Shown piece by piece: positions 53,579 to 62,117 of a stretch of DNA of 64,000 nt (the stretch's first letter is position 1; each line of letters begins with the position of its first letter). The stretch is from CBDAKK01 sp965216965. Lineage in GTDB: Bacteria > Spirochaetota > Spirochaetia > WTKD01 > G963693115. The position numbers and the translations under genes were made by a program. The notes under the pieces are model-generated. The model did no database searches. It was given only the letters and a program-made list of their open reading frames with translations, and had not been told where the DNA came from. The stretch covers positions 37,939-101,938 of the forward strand of contig CBDCGX010000003.1 in assembly GCA_965216965.1 (NCBI GenBank), in the 5' to 3' direction.

Positions 53579-54786
53579 CAAAAATTATAGTACGAAATTA
53601 TACAAGGAATTCTTATGTTGTAGTAGAGGGGGAAAAAAGTGATGGTACTTTCTTTATTATTAAAAAAGGAAGAATTATACTTTCTTGTCAGTCAAGCACT
53701 CAAGAATTTTCACGTATACATATAGGTTCTGGAGAACTCTTTGAGGTAGAATCATGCATGACAGGTCGAAGAAGGATTTTTTCTGCATTAGTTCAAGATG
53801 ATAGTGAAATTATTATAGTACCTCGATTTATGTTTAATGATCTTATTCAGAAAAAACCTTCGCTTGTACAAAAGATAATTCTAGGGTTTTCTCAAAGAAT
53901 GAGAGAGTTAGATGGTGTGCTTGCTAACGTTTCATCTCGTGGAGAGCATATTTCTGATGTTGGCAATATTGAAAGTCTTGTTAAAATTGGTGATTTTTAT
54001 AAAGAAGAAGAGCAATTTCAAGTGGCATTATTTTTATATAATAATTATTTACAATTATTGCCTAACAGTAATAAAAAAGAATATGTAGAAAAGCAAATAA
54101 AAGAGGTAAAGATGCTTTCTCCCAGTGTTGAGAAGTGTTATTTAGCGGAGAGCGGCGAAAGCCCCATGCTTAATATACCAAAAGGAACTATGATTTTTGC
54201 AGAGAGTATGCCCGGAAATATAATGTATTTTATACAGAAAGGATCTGTGAAAATATGTAAAATTATAAATAATAAAGAAATATCGTTTGCAATTTTACGG
54301 AGAGGGGATTTCTTTGGGGAAATGGCATTGCTTGAAAATAAGCCAAGATCAGCAAGTGCTATAACAACTGAAGACTCTTCGTTACTTGTTATAACATATA
54401 AAAACTTCCCTAGTATTATTAAGCAACAGCCTCAGTTTGTTATTTTAATTACAACTGTGTTGGCTGATAGAATATGGTTTATTTATAGACAAATTACTAA
54501 TTTCTCATTTCCTATTGGTGAATTACGGATGTATGATGCACTTGTGCTTTTTATGGAGAAACAAGGGGTTAGTCCAGAAGAAAAGAAGACCATAGATCTT
54601 TCACTAAACTCCGATGACTTTCTAGAAAATACAGGAATGAAAAACAGAGAAGGGATAGCACTTTTAAAGACTCTTATTAAAGATGGTATTATAATTCAAA
54701 AACCAGACAAATTATGTATTACTAATCCTATATTTGTTTTTAATAGGGCAGCACATCTTAGGAATCTGAGTCCTCGTAGATCATAA
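53575..54786 (+). CDS. Two-domain cyclic-nucleotide-binding (Crp/Fnr-like) protein
   Basis: The 403-residue protein has two cNMP-binding beta-barrels: one at residues about 5-110 (degenerate) and one at about 195-310 with a good phosphate-binding cassette FFGEMALLENKPRSASA. Between them is a TPR-like stretch (KIGDFYKEEEQFQVALFLYNNYLQLLP). The C-terminal 90 residues resemble a winged helix (DDFLENTGMKNREGIALLKTLIKDGII). It could be a cAMP or cyclic-di-nucleotide-responsive regulator. It overlaps glyA by four bases and is followed 227 bases later by the TRAP operon. Confidence 0.85.
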   Translation: MTKIIVRNYTRNSYVVVEGEKSDGTFFIIKKGRIILSCQSSTQEFSRIHIGSGELFEVESCMTGRRRIFSALVQDDSEIIIVPRFMFNDLIQKKPSLVQKIILGFSQRMRELDGVLANVSSRGEHISDVGNIESLVKIGDFYKEEEQFQVALFLYNNYLQLLPNSNKKEYVEKQIKEVKMLSPSVEKCYLAESGESPMLNIPKGTMIFAESMPGNIMYFIQKGSVKICKIINNKEISFAILRRGDFFGEMALLENKPRSASAITTEDSSLLVITYKNFPSIIKQQPQFVILITTVLADRIWFIYRQITNFSFPIGELRMYDALVLFMEKQGVSPEEKKTIDLSLNSDDFLENTGMKNREGIALLKTLIKDGIIIQKPDKLCITNPIFVFNRAAHLRNLSPRRS

Positions 54787-54901
54787 GAAAAACAATCCAT
54801 ATTTTGTATCGTTGATGCATAATAATTTTTTAAAAAACCTGTGCTGTTTTTAACTCTAAAAACCACAGTGTTCTAATAAGCTCTGTAAAAACATAAAAAA
54901 C

Positions 54902-54930
54902 TTGATTTTTATCATTATCTTTGATATAAT
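54902..54930 (+). promoter_or_regulatory. Predicted promoter of the TRAP transporter operon
   Basis: TTGATT (54902-54907) and a perfect TATAAT (54925-54930) are exactly 17 bases apart. The predicted start is near 54937, 16 bases before the palindrome at 54953. Confidence 0.75.
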
Positions 54931-54952
54931 AAATATAATTGAAATTTGGTTA

Positions 54953-54976
54953 TTATAATCATTATAATGATTATAA
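54953..54976. promoter_or_regulatory. 24-bp palindrome containing two overlapping PerR-box matches
   Basis: Positions 54953-54967 and 54962-54976 each match the PerR box TTATAATNATTATAA exactly, and together they make a perfect 24-bp palindrome. It lies downstream of the predicted transcription start and upstream of the dctP ribosome-binding site, as a roadblock-type operator would. Confidence 0.6.
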
Positions 54977-55013
54977 ATTAAGATAAGATAAAATATAAGG
55001 AGAAGTTATCGTT

Positions 55014-56045
55014 ATGAAAAAAACAATAATTTTAATTTTAGGTGTTTTTTTACTTGTGGCATTAATAGGATGTAATAAGAAAAAAGAAGGAGGCAAAAAC
55101 AAAGCGGATTCGGGTAGTGAAAAAACTTTTACAATCAAGCTTAGTATGGTTTTTGCACCAGAGGAAGAACTTACAAAACAGATTATAGGGGCGACAGATC
55201 GCATAAGAGAAAGAACAAATGGAACTGTAGATATTCAAGTTTTCCCTAGTGGAGTACTTCCTGCATACAAGGATAATTTGGAGCAAGTAGTAAGTGGTTC
55301 TTACTGGATTGCAGTAGAAGATCCTTCATATGTTGGTGACTATGTTCCCGATTTTGCAGCACTTGTTGGTCCTAGTTTATATACAAGCTATGATGAATAT
55401 GAAGCAATGGTGCGAACTCCATATGTAAAAGATTTGGAAAAACAAGCAGAAGCAAAAGGTATTAAAATCCTTGCTCTTGATTATATTTTTGGGTTTCGTC
55501 ATGTAGTATTAAATAAGACTATAAAAACACCAGCAGACTTAAAAGGCTCTAAAATAAGAGTTCCTAAAAGTCAATTATTTATAGAAACGCTCAAAGCTAT
55601 GGGTGCAAATGCAGCTCCTATCCCTTTTTCAGAAACATACACAGCAATACAACAAGGGGTAGTTGATGGGTTTGAAGGATCAATCAATACACTCTACGCA
55701 AATAAAATGTATGAAGTAACAAAAGATATGTCACTTACTAATCACTTTATTGGTACGGGAGGAGTATACATTTCTACAAAAGTATGGGATGAATTCTCTG
55801 CTAATCAACAAGAAATAGTACAAGAAGAGTTTACAAAAGGAGCAAGTATGAATAACAAGCGACTTCGTGAACTAGATGAAGAGTATTTGGTGAAATTAAA
55901 AGATTTAGGAGTTAAATTCCATGAAGTAGATTCTGAAGCTTTTAGTAAGGCTACAGCTCCTGTATATGACATGTTTCCAAAATGGAGCAAAGGAATTTAT
56001 GACACACTTCAAGATGAATTAAAGAAAGTACGAGCAAAACTTTAA
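55014..56045 (+). CDS. dctP: TRAP transporter solute-binding lipoprotein (DctP family)
   Basis: The 343-residue protein has a lipoprotein signal (VALIGCNKKK) and a DctP-family mature part: PAYKDNLEQVVSGSY, LKGSKIRVPKS with the carboxylate-binding Arg, KAMGANAAPIPFSETYTAIQQG and VDGFEGSINTLY. It binds an organic acid, probably a carboxylate, on the outer face of the inner membrane. AAGGAG precedes the ATG. It heads the operon dctP-dctQ-dctM. Confidence 0.93.
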   Translation: MKKTIILILGVFLLVALIGCNKKKEGGKNKADSGSEKTFTIKLSMVFAPEEELTKQIIGATDRIRERTNGTVDIQVFPSGVLPAYKDNLEQVVSGSYWIAVEDPSYVGDYVPDFAALVGPSLYTSYDEYEAMVRTPYVKDLEKQAEAKGIKILALDYIFGFRHVVLNKTIKTPADLKGSKIRVPKSQLFIETLKAMGANAAPIPFSETYTAIQQGVVDGFEGSINTLYANKMYEVTKDMSLTNHFIGTGGVYISTKVWDEFSANQQEIVQEEFTKGASMNNKRLRELDEEYLVKLKDLGVKFHEVDSEAFSKATAPVYDMFPKWSKGIYDTLQDELKKVRAKL

Positions 56046-56068
56046 TCGAAAATAAATGTTTTGTGATT

Positions 56069-56590
56069 ATGAAATTTTTTTCAATTTTTTTCAAAAATTT
56101 TGAAGAAATATTAGCAGGAATATTTACGATAGTGATGGTAGCTGTCGTTGTCGTAAATATTGTATTGCGATATTTTTTTGGATTTATTATTGAGTGGTCT
56201 GAAGAAGTATCTGTTATTAGTTTTGTGTGGGCGTCATTTTTAGGTGCAAGTGCATGTTACAAACACTCCCTTCATATCGGAGTGGATTTCTTTATACAAT
56301 CTCTTCCTGATATAGGAAAAAAAATCCTCAAAATAACGACTACGCTTTTCTTAATGGTACTAAGCATTACAATGTTTGTTTTAAGTACTGTTTATGTAAT
56401 TCGTTCCAAGAAAACAACACCCATTATGGGTATTTCATATATTTATATAAATATGTCCATGATGGTGTCTTTCTTTTTAATTACAATACATTCTATTAGA
56501 TTTCTAATACAGAACATACGAATTAAAAAAAATCATGATGTAGATAAAGAAAATTTGACAACAGCGTTAAAGGAGGTATATACTCAATGA
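56069..56590 (+). CDS. dctQ: TRAP transporter small membrane subunit (DctQ)
   Basis: The protein of about 173 residues has four membrane helices and the family block RYFFGFIIEWSEEVSVISFVWASFLGA followed by ACYKHSLHIGVDFF. It joins DctM in sodium-driven uptake of the ligand delivered by DctP. ATG 56069 is chosen; GTG 56063 is an alternative. The stop overlaps the dctM start (ATGA). Confidence 0.92.
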   Translation: MKFFSIFFKNFEEILAGIFTIVMVAVVVVNIVLRYFFGFIIEWSEEVSVISFVWASFLGASACYKHSLHIGVDFFIQSLPDIGKKILKITTTLFLMVLSITMFVLSTVYVIRSKKTTPIMGISYIYINMSMMVSFFLITIHSIRFLIQNIRIKKNHDVDKENLTTALKEVYTQ

Positions 56591-57876
56591 GTTATCTTCC
56601 CATACTTATATTGTTTGTTTTGTTTTTCTTAAATGTTCCTGTTGTGTTTGCACTTATAGCCTCGGCCATGTCATATTTTATATTTCTAAACACAACAATA
56701 CCAGTTAATTTGGTTATACAGAATTATATTACATCTTTGGAATCCTTTCCTTTGCTTGCTATTCCATTTTTCATTATGGCTGGTTCTCTTATGAATTATT
56801 CGGGGATTAGCGCGAGTTTTATGAAGATGGCAGAGGTTATTACGGGTCACATGGTGGGAGGATTAGCCCAAGTTAATGTATTCTTGAGTTTATTAATGGG
56901 TGGTATTTCTGGATCTGCAAATGCTGATGCGGCAATGCAATCGAAAATATTGGTTCCCGAGATGAAAAAGCGTGGATATGGAACAGCCTTTTCTGCTGCT
57001 ATTACCGCGGCATCATCAACAGTAAGTCCAATTATTCCTCCAGGAATTGATTTAATTATATATGCACTTCTTGCGAATGTTTCTGTGGGAAAAATGTTTA
57101 TAGCTGGATATACTCCAGGGGTGCTTATGGCACTTGCACTTATGATTACAGTAAATTTTATATCTAAAAGAAGAAAATACCTTCCATCAAGATCAACACG
57201 TGCAAAAATACCAGAAATAGCAAAACAACTTCTAGAATCTTCATGGGCATTAGTTATTCCTTTTGGTATAATTTTAGGAATGCGGTTTGGTGCATTTACT
57301 CCAACGGAAGCTGGTGCAGTTGCAGTTGTATTTTGTATAGTGGTGGGAACACTTGTATATAAACAATTGAGATTAAAACATTTGATACCTGTTTTAAAAG
57401 AAACTATTTATGGAACGAGTGCTGTACTGCTTTTAATTGTTGGTGCAAAAATATTTGGCTATTATCTTAATTTGGAACGTATTCCTCAAGGTGTAACAGA
57501 ATTGCTAATAAGTATTTCAGATAACAAATTTGTTATATTGTTACTTATTAATGCTCTTTTATTATTTCTTGGTATGTTTATAGAAGGTGGAGCCGCGATG
57601 ATTATTTTAATTCCGTTGCTTCTTCCTGCCGTACAAAGATTAGACATTGATCTTATCCATTTTGGAATAATAATTATTATTAATATTATGATAGGGGGTA
57701 TAACTCCACCATTTGGTTCAATGATGTTTACCGTTTGTTCTATTATAAAAGTGAAATTACAGGACTTTATGAGGGAGATAATTCCATTTTTAATAGCACT
57801 TATAATAGTGTTATTACTGTTTACATACATACCACAATTAGGTCTTTTTATTCCAAATTTGATATATGGAGGATAG
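56587..57876 (+). CDS. dctM: TRAP transporter large membrane subunit (DctM)
   Basis: The 429-residue protein has 11-12 membrane helices and the DctM blocks FPLLAIPFFIMAGSLMN, LLMGGISGSANADAAM, ITAASSTVSPIIPPGID and FGAFTPTEAGAVAVV. It is the channel-forming, ion-coupled subunit. AAGGAGG lies about 10 bases before the ATG. A glycerophosphodiester phosphodiesterase gene starts 10 bases later. Confidence 0.95.
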   Translation: MSYLPILILFVLFFLNVPVVFALIASAMSYFIFLNTTIPVNLVIQNYITSLESFPLLAIPFFIMAGSLMNYSGISASFMKMAEVITGHMVGGLAQVNVFLSLLMGGISGSANADAAMQSKILVPEMKKRGYGTAFSAAITAASSTVSPIIPPGIDLIIYALLANVSVGKMFIAGYTPGVLMALALMITVNFISKRRKYLPSRSTRAKIPEIAKQLLESSWALVIPFGIILGMRFGAFTPTEAGAVAVVFCIVVGTLVYKQLRLKHLIPVLKETIYGTSAVLLLIVGAKIFGYYLNLERIPQGVTELLISISDNKFVILLLINALLLFLGMFIEGGAAMIILIPLLLPAVQRLDIDLIHFGIIIIINIMIGGITPPFGSMMFTVCSIIKVKLQDFMREIIPFLIALIIVLLLFTYIPQLGLFIPNLIYGG

Positions 57877-57885
57877 AACACTAAC

Positions 57886-58635
57886 GTGATATTGATGGCA
57901 CACAGAGGTGTAAAAAGTCTATATCCAGAAAATACACTTGCCGCATTTAATGCGGCAAGTGTATTGAATATTCCTTGGATAGAAACTGATGTGACTTTAA
58001 GTAAAGATAATGTACCTATCATCACACATGATCATGTATTAAATGTTACAGATGATCATGTATTAAAATTAAAACGTTCTGCAGGTTTAAAAAAGAAAGA
58101 TGTGTGGGATATGTCACTAAAAGAAATAAAACAGATTGATGTAGGATCGTGCTTTTCGCCACGGTTTAAAAAAGAGAGGATTCTTACACTTGGTGAGCTT
58201 ATTAATTTTGTAAATGTTACAGGGATGAAGTTGAATTTGGAAATAAAAGCGGAAAAAAAAAATAAAGCCAAGTGGAATCTTCTTGCAGAGATAGTATATA
58301 AAGCTATTAGGAAAAAACGTGCTAAAAAGAGCGACTTGATTATTTCTAGTTTTTGTGTTTCCATACTACAATATATTCATAAACGTGATGCAAATCTAAA
58401 ATTAGGATTACTTGCAGACGAAAAAGTTAACAAAAATTGGAGTACTCTTATGAAAAAACTACCCTATTATAGCATACATCTTAAACATCCCCTTATAAAA
58501 GAATCCATAGTCAAGAAAACTCATGAACATGGATGCAAATTATACGTATGGACTGTAAATAATAAGAGAAAGGCTCAGACATTCGCAAAGTGGAAAGTAG
58601 ATGGAGTTATATCAGACTGTCCACAAAATTTATAG
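57886..58635 (+). CDS. Glycerophosphodiester phosphodiesterase
   Basis: The protein (249 residues from GTG 57886, or 246 from ATG 57895) has the GDPD blocks MAHRGVKSLYPENTLAAF, IETDV with the metal-binding Glu and Asp, IITHDH, and the C-terminal YVWTVNNKRK...VDGVISDCP. It hydrolyses glycerophosphodiesters to glycerol 3-phosphate and an alcohol; no signal peptide is seen, so a cytoplasmic GlpQ/UgpQ-type role is likely. The catalytic loop contains a duplicated DHVL segment, encoded by a 24-base tandem duplication. A 33-base inverted repeat lies at the 5' end of the gene. Confidence 0.9.
   Translation: MILMAHRGVKSLYPENTLAAFNAASVLNIPWIETDVTLSKDNVPIITHDHVLNVTDDHVLKLKRSAGLKKKDVWDMSLKEIKQIDVGSCFSPRFKKERILTLGELINFVNVTGMKLNLEIKAEKKNKAKWNLLAEIVYKAIRKKRAKKSDLIISSFCVSILQYIHKRDANLKLGLLADEKVNKNWSTLMKKLPYYSIHLKHPLIKESIVKKTHEHGCKLYVWTVNNKRKAQTFAKWKVDGVISDCPQNL
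57932..57964. repeat. Perfect inverted repeat inside the 5' end of the phosphodiesterase gene
   Basis: Sixteen bases (57932-57947) are repeated exactly in reverse complement at 57949-57964, around a single central T. The repeat has more G+C than its surroundings (GCCGCA arms) and encodes TLAAFNAASVL. The mRNA would form a strong hairpin about 45-75 bases into the gene. Confidence 0.8.
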
Positions 58636-58661
58636 GTTGTCCTATCCTAAAATATTTTCTT

Positions 58662-59213
58662 TTATTCTTCTGGATGTTCATATGCGTTTTTAGATTTTTT
58701 TCTTCTTTTAAAAATCTGTATTTCAAGTTTTCTAATAATAGTGAGAGTAAATATAATAAGTATAGTTACCATAAAGGCCATCAGCAGGTATCCATGACCG
58801 ATGAGAAGACCGAGAGATGCTAAAACCCATAATATAGTTGCTGTAGTAATACCGCTTATCTTGTCTTTGTTATACATAATTACGCCCGCACCTAAAAATC
58901 CAATACCAGACACTACTTGTGCAGTCATACGCCCTACGTCTACTTTTATGACTTGTTGTAATTCGGGGAAAGCGGTTACAAGCTCTATTGATCGCATTAC
59001 CAATAATTCTTGGGTTATCGCTACAATAGCAGCTCCAAGACAAACGAAAATGCTCGTAATCATACCAGCTGGTTTTTTCTTATATTTTCTTTCTAAGCCA
59101 ATAATTCCGCCAATGAGTATGGCAGAAAACATTCTGAGTAACATATGAAACAAGACAATTATAGGTTCTTGTTTGTAAAAGTCGGCACCAAGCTGATTAT
59201 ATAAAATATCCAA
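58662..59213 (-). CDS. MgtC/SapB family membrane protein
   Basis: The 183-residue protein has four to five membrane helices and the MgtC block RMFSAILIGGIIGLERKYKKKPAG together with RMTAQVVSGIGFLGAGVIMY and GITTATILWVLASLGLLIGHGY. MgtC-type proteins bear on magnesium and membrane-potential homeostasis. GGGAGG lies nine bases before ATG 59213. It has its own promoter (59338-59366) and is not obviously cotranscribed with topA. It converges on the phosphodiesterase gene. Confidence 0.88.
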   Translation of the reverse strand: MDILYNQLGADFYKQEPIIVLFHMLLRMFSAILIGGIIGLERKYKKKPAGMITSIFVCLGAAIVAITQELLVMRSIELVTAFPELQQVIKVDVGRMTAQVVSGIGFLGAGVIMYNKDKISGITTATILWVLASLGLLIGHGYLLMAFMVTILIIFTLTIIRKLEIQIFKRRKKSKNAYEHPEE

Positions 59214-59317
59214 TATGTCAATCCTCCCGAAATGAAAATAATATTGTTTGTAGTAATCTATAAATATGTATTATGCATTATATTGTAAGTAGAATAAAGA
59301 TATCCTTTTATTTTTTA

Positions 59318-59336
59318 TTGCATTGTTATAATGCAA
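59318..59336 (-). promoter_or_regulatory. 7-bp dyad at the mgtC-like transcription start
   Basis: TTGCATT, GTTAT, AATGCAA is a perfect inverted repeat that overlaps the predicted +1 of the mgtC-like promoter, a suitable place for a repressor. Confidence 0.45.
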
Positions 59337-59337
59337 C

Positions 59338-59366
59338 ATTGTATAACATTTATGTATGATTGTCAA
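59338..59366 (-). promoter_or_regulatory. Promoter of the MgtC-like gene
   Basis: On the minus strand a perfect TTGACA (59361-59366) and TACAAT (59338-59343) are separated by 17 bases. The leader to ATG 59213 is about 118 bases. Confidence 0.75.
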
Positions 59367-59550
59367 CAATAAAATGAGAAAGAGCATTACTTTTAAAAAG
59401 CTATAGCATTCTTGTTTTAGATACCGATTCTATGTTAGAAGTTTTTGCGGGCAAGTGATGCAGTTTTATTTTTCTATTTGTTGCTGCGTACATGCACTTG
59501 TATTTTTTATGAAAGCAGAAAGATATAGAAAAGAGTGTAGAACTTCTTAA

Positions 59551-62055
59551 TTATTTCAAAATATCTGAGATGTCTTTTAGCTCAAGATTTAGCACAGTTT
59601 CTTTATTATTTCTTTCTTTTGGAATTCTTACATTTTTTGTTCCATATTTTATATACACGCCATAAGGTCCTTGATGGAGTGCTACTTTTTTCTTGTTATA
59701 TTCTCCAAGTTCCTTAAGAAGTTTTGATGCACGAGGGTTTTTTATCTCTCGTGTAAGAATGGTAAGCGCTTCGTCAAATTTTATAGTATATTCATCACTA
59801 TCGTCTTTTCTTAGAGACCGTCGAATGCTTCCACATTCTATATAAGGACCATAGGGACCTTTTTTAACAATAATTTCCTCTTGTGTTTCTGGATGTTTTC
59901 CAAGTATTTTTGGTATTTCTAATAGCTTGAGAGCTTTTTCAAGCGTAATATCTGCAATGTCTGTGCCACGAGGTAATTGTGTTCTACGAGGTTTTGGTTC
60001 TTCTTCAGTAGCTTCTCCTAGTTGTACATATGGACCATAACGTCCAGTAAGACAGTAGACATTTTTATCTGTTTTAGGATCTTTCCCCATACTTTGGGGG
60101 CCTTTTTGTTTTATTTCTGCAAGCTTGTTTATATAATTTTTGTTTATATCGGCGGGAGAACAATCTTTGGGTATTGAAACATGGATTTTTTCTTTATCAG
60201 ATGGAACTATTGTAAATGGTCCATAGGGCCCTACGCGAACTTCATATTCTGCAGGTAAATTATCTAAGTGTATTCTTCGAGATAGATCGGCATCTATGTC
60301 TTTTTTTGACGTTACCTTATTATCAAGTCCATTTTCCCCAAAATAAAAATTCTTTAAATAATCTAGCCGGTCTTGTTTCCCGTTTGCAATTTTATCTAGT
60401 GCTTCTTCCATCTCTGCAGTAAAATTATAATCAACATAATCATTAAAATTCTTTTCTAAGAATTGAACTACAGCAAATCCCATAAGCGTTGGTACTAGCG
60501 ATTGGTCTACACGTCTTGCATATTCTCTATCTAAGAGTGTGTTGATTATACTTGCGTATGTAGATGGTCTACCAATGCCTAGACTTTCAAGGTGCTTTAT
60601 AATTGATGCATCGTTATAACGAGCAGGTGGTTTGGTTTCGTGTAAGACAGCAATAGTCTCTTTTGTGGTAAGAGTTTGTTTTTCTTTTATAGCAGGGAGA
60701 AGTTTTTCTTCAAGTTTTTTGTGTTTATAAACTGCTAAAAATCCAGGGAATACAAGTATTGAGCCTGTTACAGAACATTGTGCGGGTTTATTAGGATCTG
60801 TTGATTTGAGTTCTATTGAGGTTATATTTTTTTCTGCAGGAGTCATTTGTGATGCTATAGTTTGTTCCCATATCATAGAATACAGTGAAAGCTCATGTTT
60901 TGTAAGTTCTGTTTTGTTTGGATGTTGAAATTCTGTTCCAGCGGGCCTAATTGCTTCATGAGCCTCTTGAGAGCTTTTATTTTTAGAAAAGAATAAACGT
61001 GGTTTAAGGGGAAGATATTTTTCATCAAAGGATTGACTTATATAGTTTCTTGTTGCCTGTATTGCTTGTGAAGAGAGAGCTGGCGAGTCTGTTCTCATGT
61101 ATGTTATAAAGCCGCGTTCATATAGAGATTGAGCAATGCGCATTGTGTCTCGAGCCGAAAGATGAAAGCGCTTGTTGGATTCTTGTTGAAGTGTTGAGGT
61201 AATGAATGGAGTGGGGGGAGTCAGCTTTTGAGGTTTTTCTTTGATATTTGTTATATTAAATAAACATCCTTTAAGAGTTTTTGCAATATTGTTCGCATCA
61301 CTTTCTGAGAGGTGAAGCTTGTCTTCTTTTATGAGAATGCCTTGTTTATTAAAATCTGATCCCACTGCAATTTTTTTATTTTCCCAATGGCTTAGTAATG
61401 CTGTAAATGGTTTATCATTGTGTTCAAATGAGAGTGAAATATCCGCATAGCATGTTTTTTTAAATATAGCTCTTTCCTTTTCTCTTTCAACTAAAAGGCG
61501 TAGACAGGGAGATTGTACTCTTCCTGCAGAGAGTTTATAGGTTATTTTTCTCCAAAGTAATTCTGAAATTCTAAACCCAAAGAGTCTATCTAAGACACGG
61601 CGAGTTTCTTGTGCTTCTACAAGATGGGGGTTAATATTTCTAAATTCTTGTAGGGCATGCAAAATAGCAGATTTAGTAATTTCATGAAACACCATGCGTT
61701 TTATAGGCACCTTGGGTTTTACTGCTTTTATGATGTGATGTGCAATGCTTTCACCTTCTCTATCTTCGTCTGTTGCTAATATAATAGAACTTGCTTCTTT
61801 GAGGGTGTGTTTGATTTTATTTATAATTTTCCCCTTTCCTTTCACGGTTACATAAAGAGGCGAGAACCCTTCTTTTATGTTTATACCAAGACGAGCCCAT
61901 CCCTCTTTTTTATATTTTTCTGGTATATCTGAGGCACTTTTTGGAAGGTCCCTTATGTGACCTATACTTGCGATTATCTCATATTCTTTAGAGAGAAACT
62001 TTGATATTGTTTTTGCTTTTGTAGGTGATTCTACTATTACTACATGTTTATTCAT
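59551..62055 (-). CDS. topA: DNA topoisomerase I
   Basis: The 834-residue type IA topoisomerase relaxes negative supercoils. It shows the Toprim domain (HVVIVESPTKAKTISKFL, LATDEDREGESIA), SAGRVQSPCLRL, the active-site Tyr in GFITYMRTDS and IGRPSTYASII. The C-terminus has no Cys zinc ribbons; instead four copies of a Gly-Pro/Arg-Tyr-Gly-Pro repeat occur (GPYGPFTI, GRYGPYVQ, GPYGPYIE, GPYGVYIK), as in the Topo C-terminal-repeat proteins. A minus-strand promoter (TTGATA, 17 bases, TATAAT at 62062-62067) ends six bases before ATG 62055, so the longer frame to 62106 is rejected and the mRNA is leaderless. Confidence 0.97.
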   Translation of the reverse strand: MNKHVVIVESPTKAKTISKFLSKEYEIIASIGHIRDLPKSASDIPEKYKKEGWARLGINIKEGFSPLYVTVKGKGKIINKIKHTLKEASSIILATDEDREGESIAHHIIKAVKPKVPIKRMVFHEITKSAILHALQEFRNINPHLVEAQETRRVLDRLFGFRISELLWRKITYKLSAGRVQSPCLRLLVEREKERAIFKKTCYADISLSFEHNDKPFTALLSHWENKKIAVGSDFNKQGILIKEDKLHLSESDANNIAKTLKGCLFNITNIKEKPQKLTPPTPFITSTLQQESNKRFHLSARDTMRIAQSLYERGFITYMRTDSPALSSQAIQATRNYISQSFDEKYLPLKPRLFFSKNKSSQEAHEAIRPAGTEFQHPNKTELTKHELSLYSMIWEQTIASQMTPAEKNITSIELKSTDPNKPAQCSVTGSILVFPGFLAVYKHKKLEEKLLPAIKEKQTLTTKETIAVLHETKPPARYNDASIIKHLESLGIGRPSTYASIINTLLDREYARRVDQSLVPTLMGFAVVQFLEKNFNDYVDYNFTAEMEEALDKIANGKQDRLDYLKNFYFGENGLDNKVTSKKDIDADLSRRIHLDNLPAEYEVRVGPYGPFTIVPSDKEKIHVSIPKDCSPADINKNYINKLAEIKQKGPQSMGKDPKTDKNVYCLTGRYGPYVQLGEATEEEPKPRRTQLPRGTDIADITLEKALKLLEIPKILGKHPETQEEIIVKKGPYGPYIECGSIRRSLRKDDSDEYTIKFDEALTILTREIKNPRASKLLKELGEYNKKKVALHQGPYGVYIKYGTKNVRIPKERNNKETVLNLELKDISDILK

Positions 62056-62061
62056 ACCACT

Positions 62062-62090
62062 ATTATATATATGAATATAAGTTGTATCAA
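62062..62090 (-). promoter_or_regulatory. topA promoter, leaderless
   Basis: TTGATA (62085-62090) and TATAAT (62062-62067) on the minus strand, spacer 17 bases. Six bases separate TATAAT from the ATG. Confidence 0.75.
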
Positions 62091-62117
62091 GTATTATAAA
62101 AAACATGTATCATATAA

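Larger units (their letters stand above)
59214..59550. other. Intergenic region between topA and the MgtC-like gene
   Basis: This 337-base stretch holds the mgtC-like promoter (59338-59366) and dyad (59318-59336). In the part near topA, CAAGTG (about 59453) pairs with CACTTG (about 59495) and GCAG with CTGC inside, a possible hairpin followed by a T-rich run on the plus strand. I see no open frame, tRNA or recognised riboswitch. Confidence 0.6.

Noticed and set aside
59453..59505. Small RNA or terminator in the topA-mgtC intergenic region
   Set aside because: Pairing is interrupted and the T run is on the strand without an upstream gene; support is too weak for a feature.
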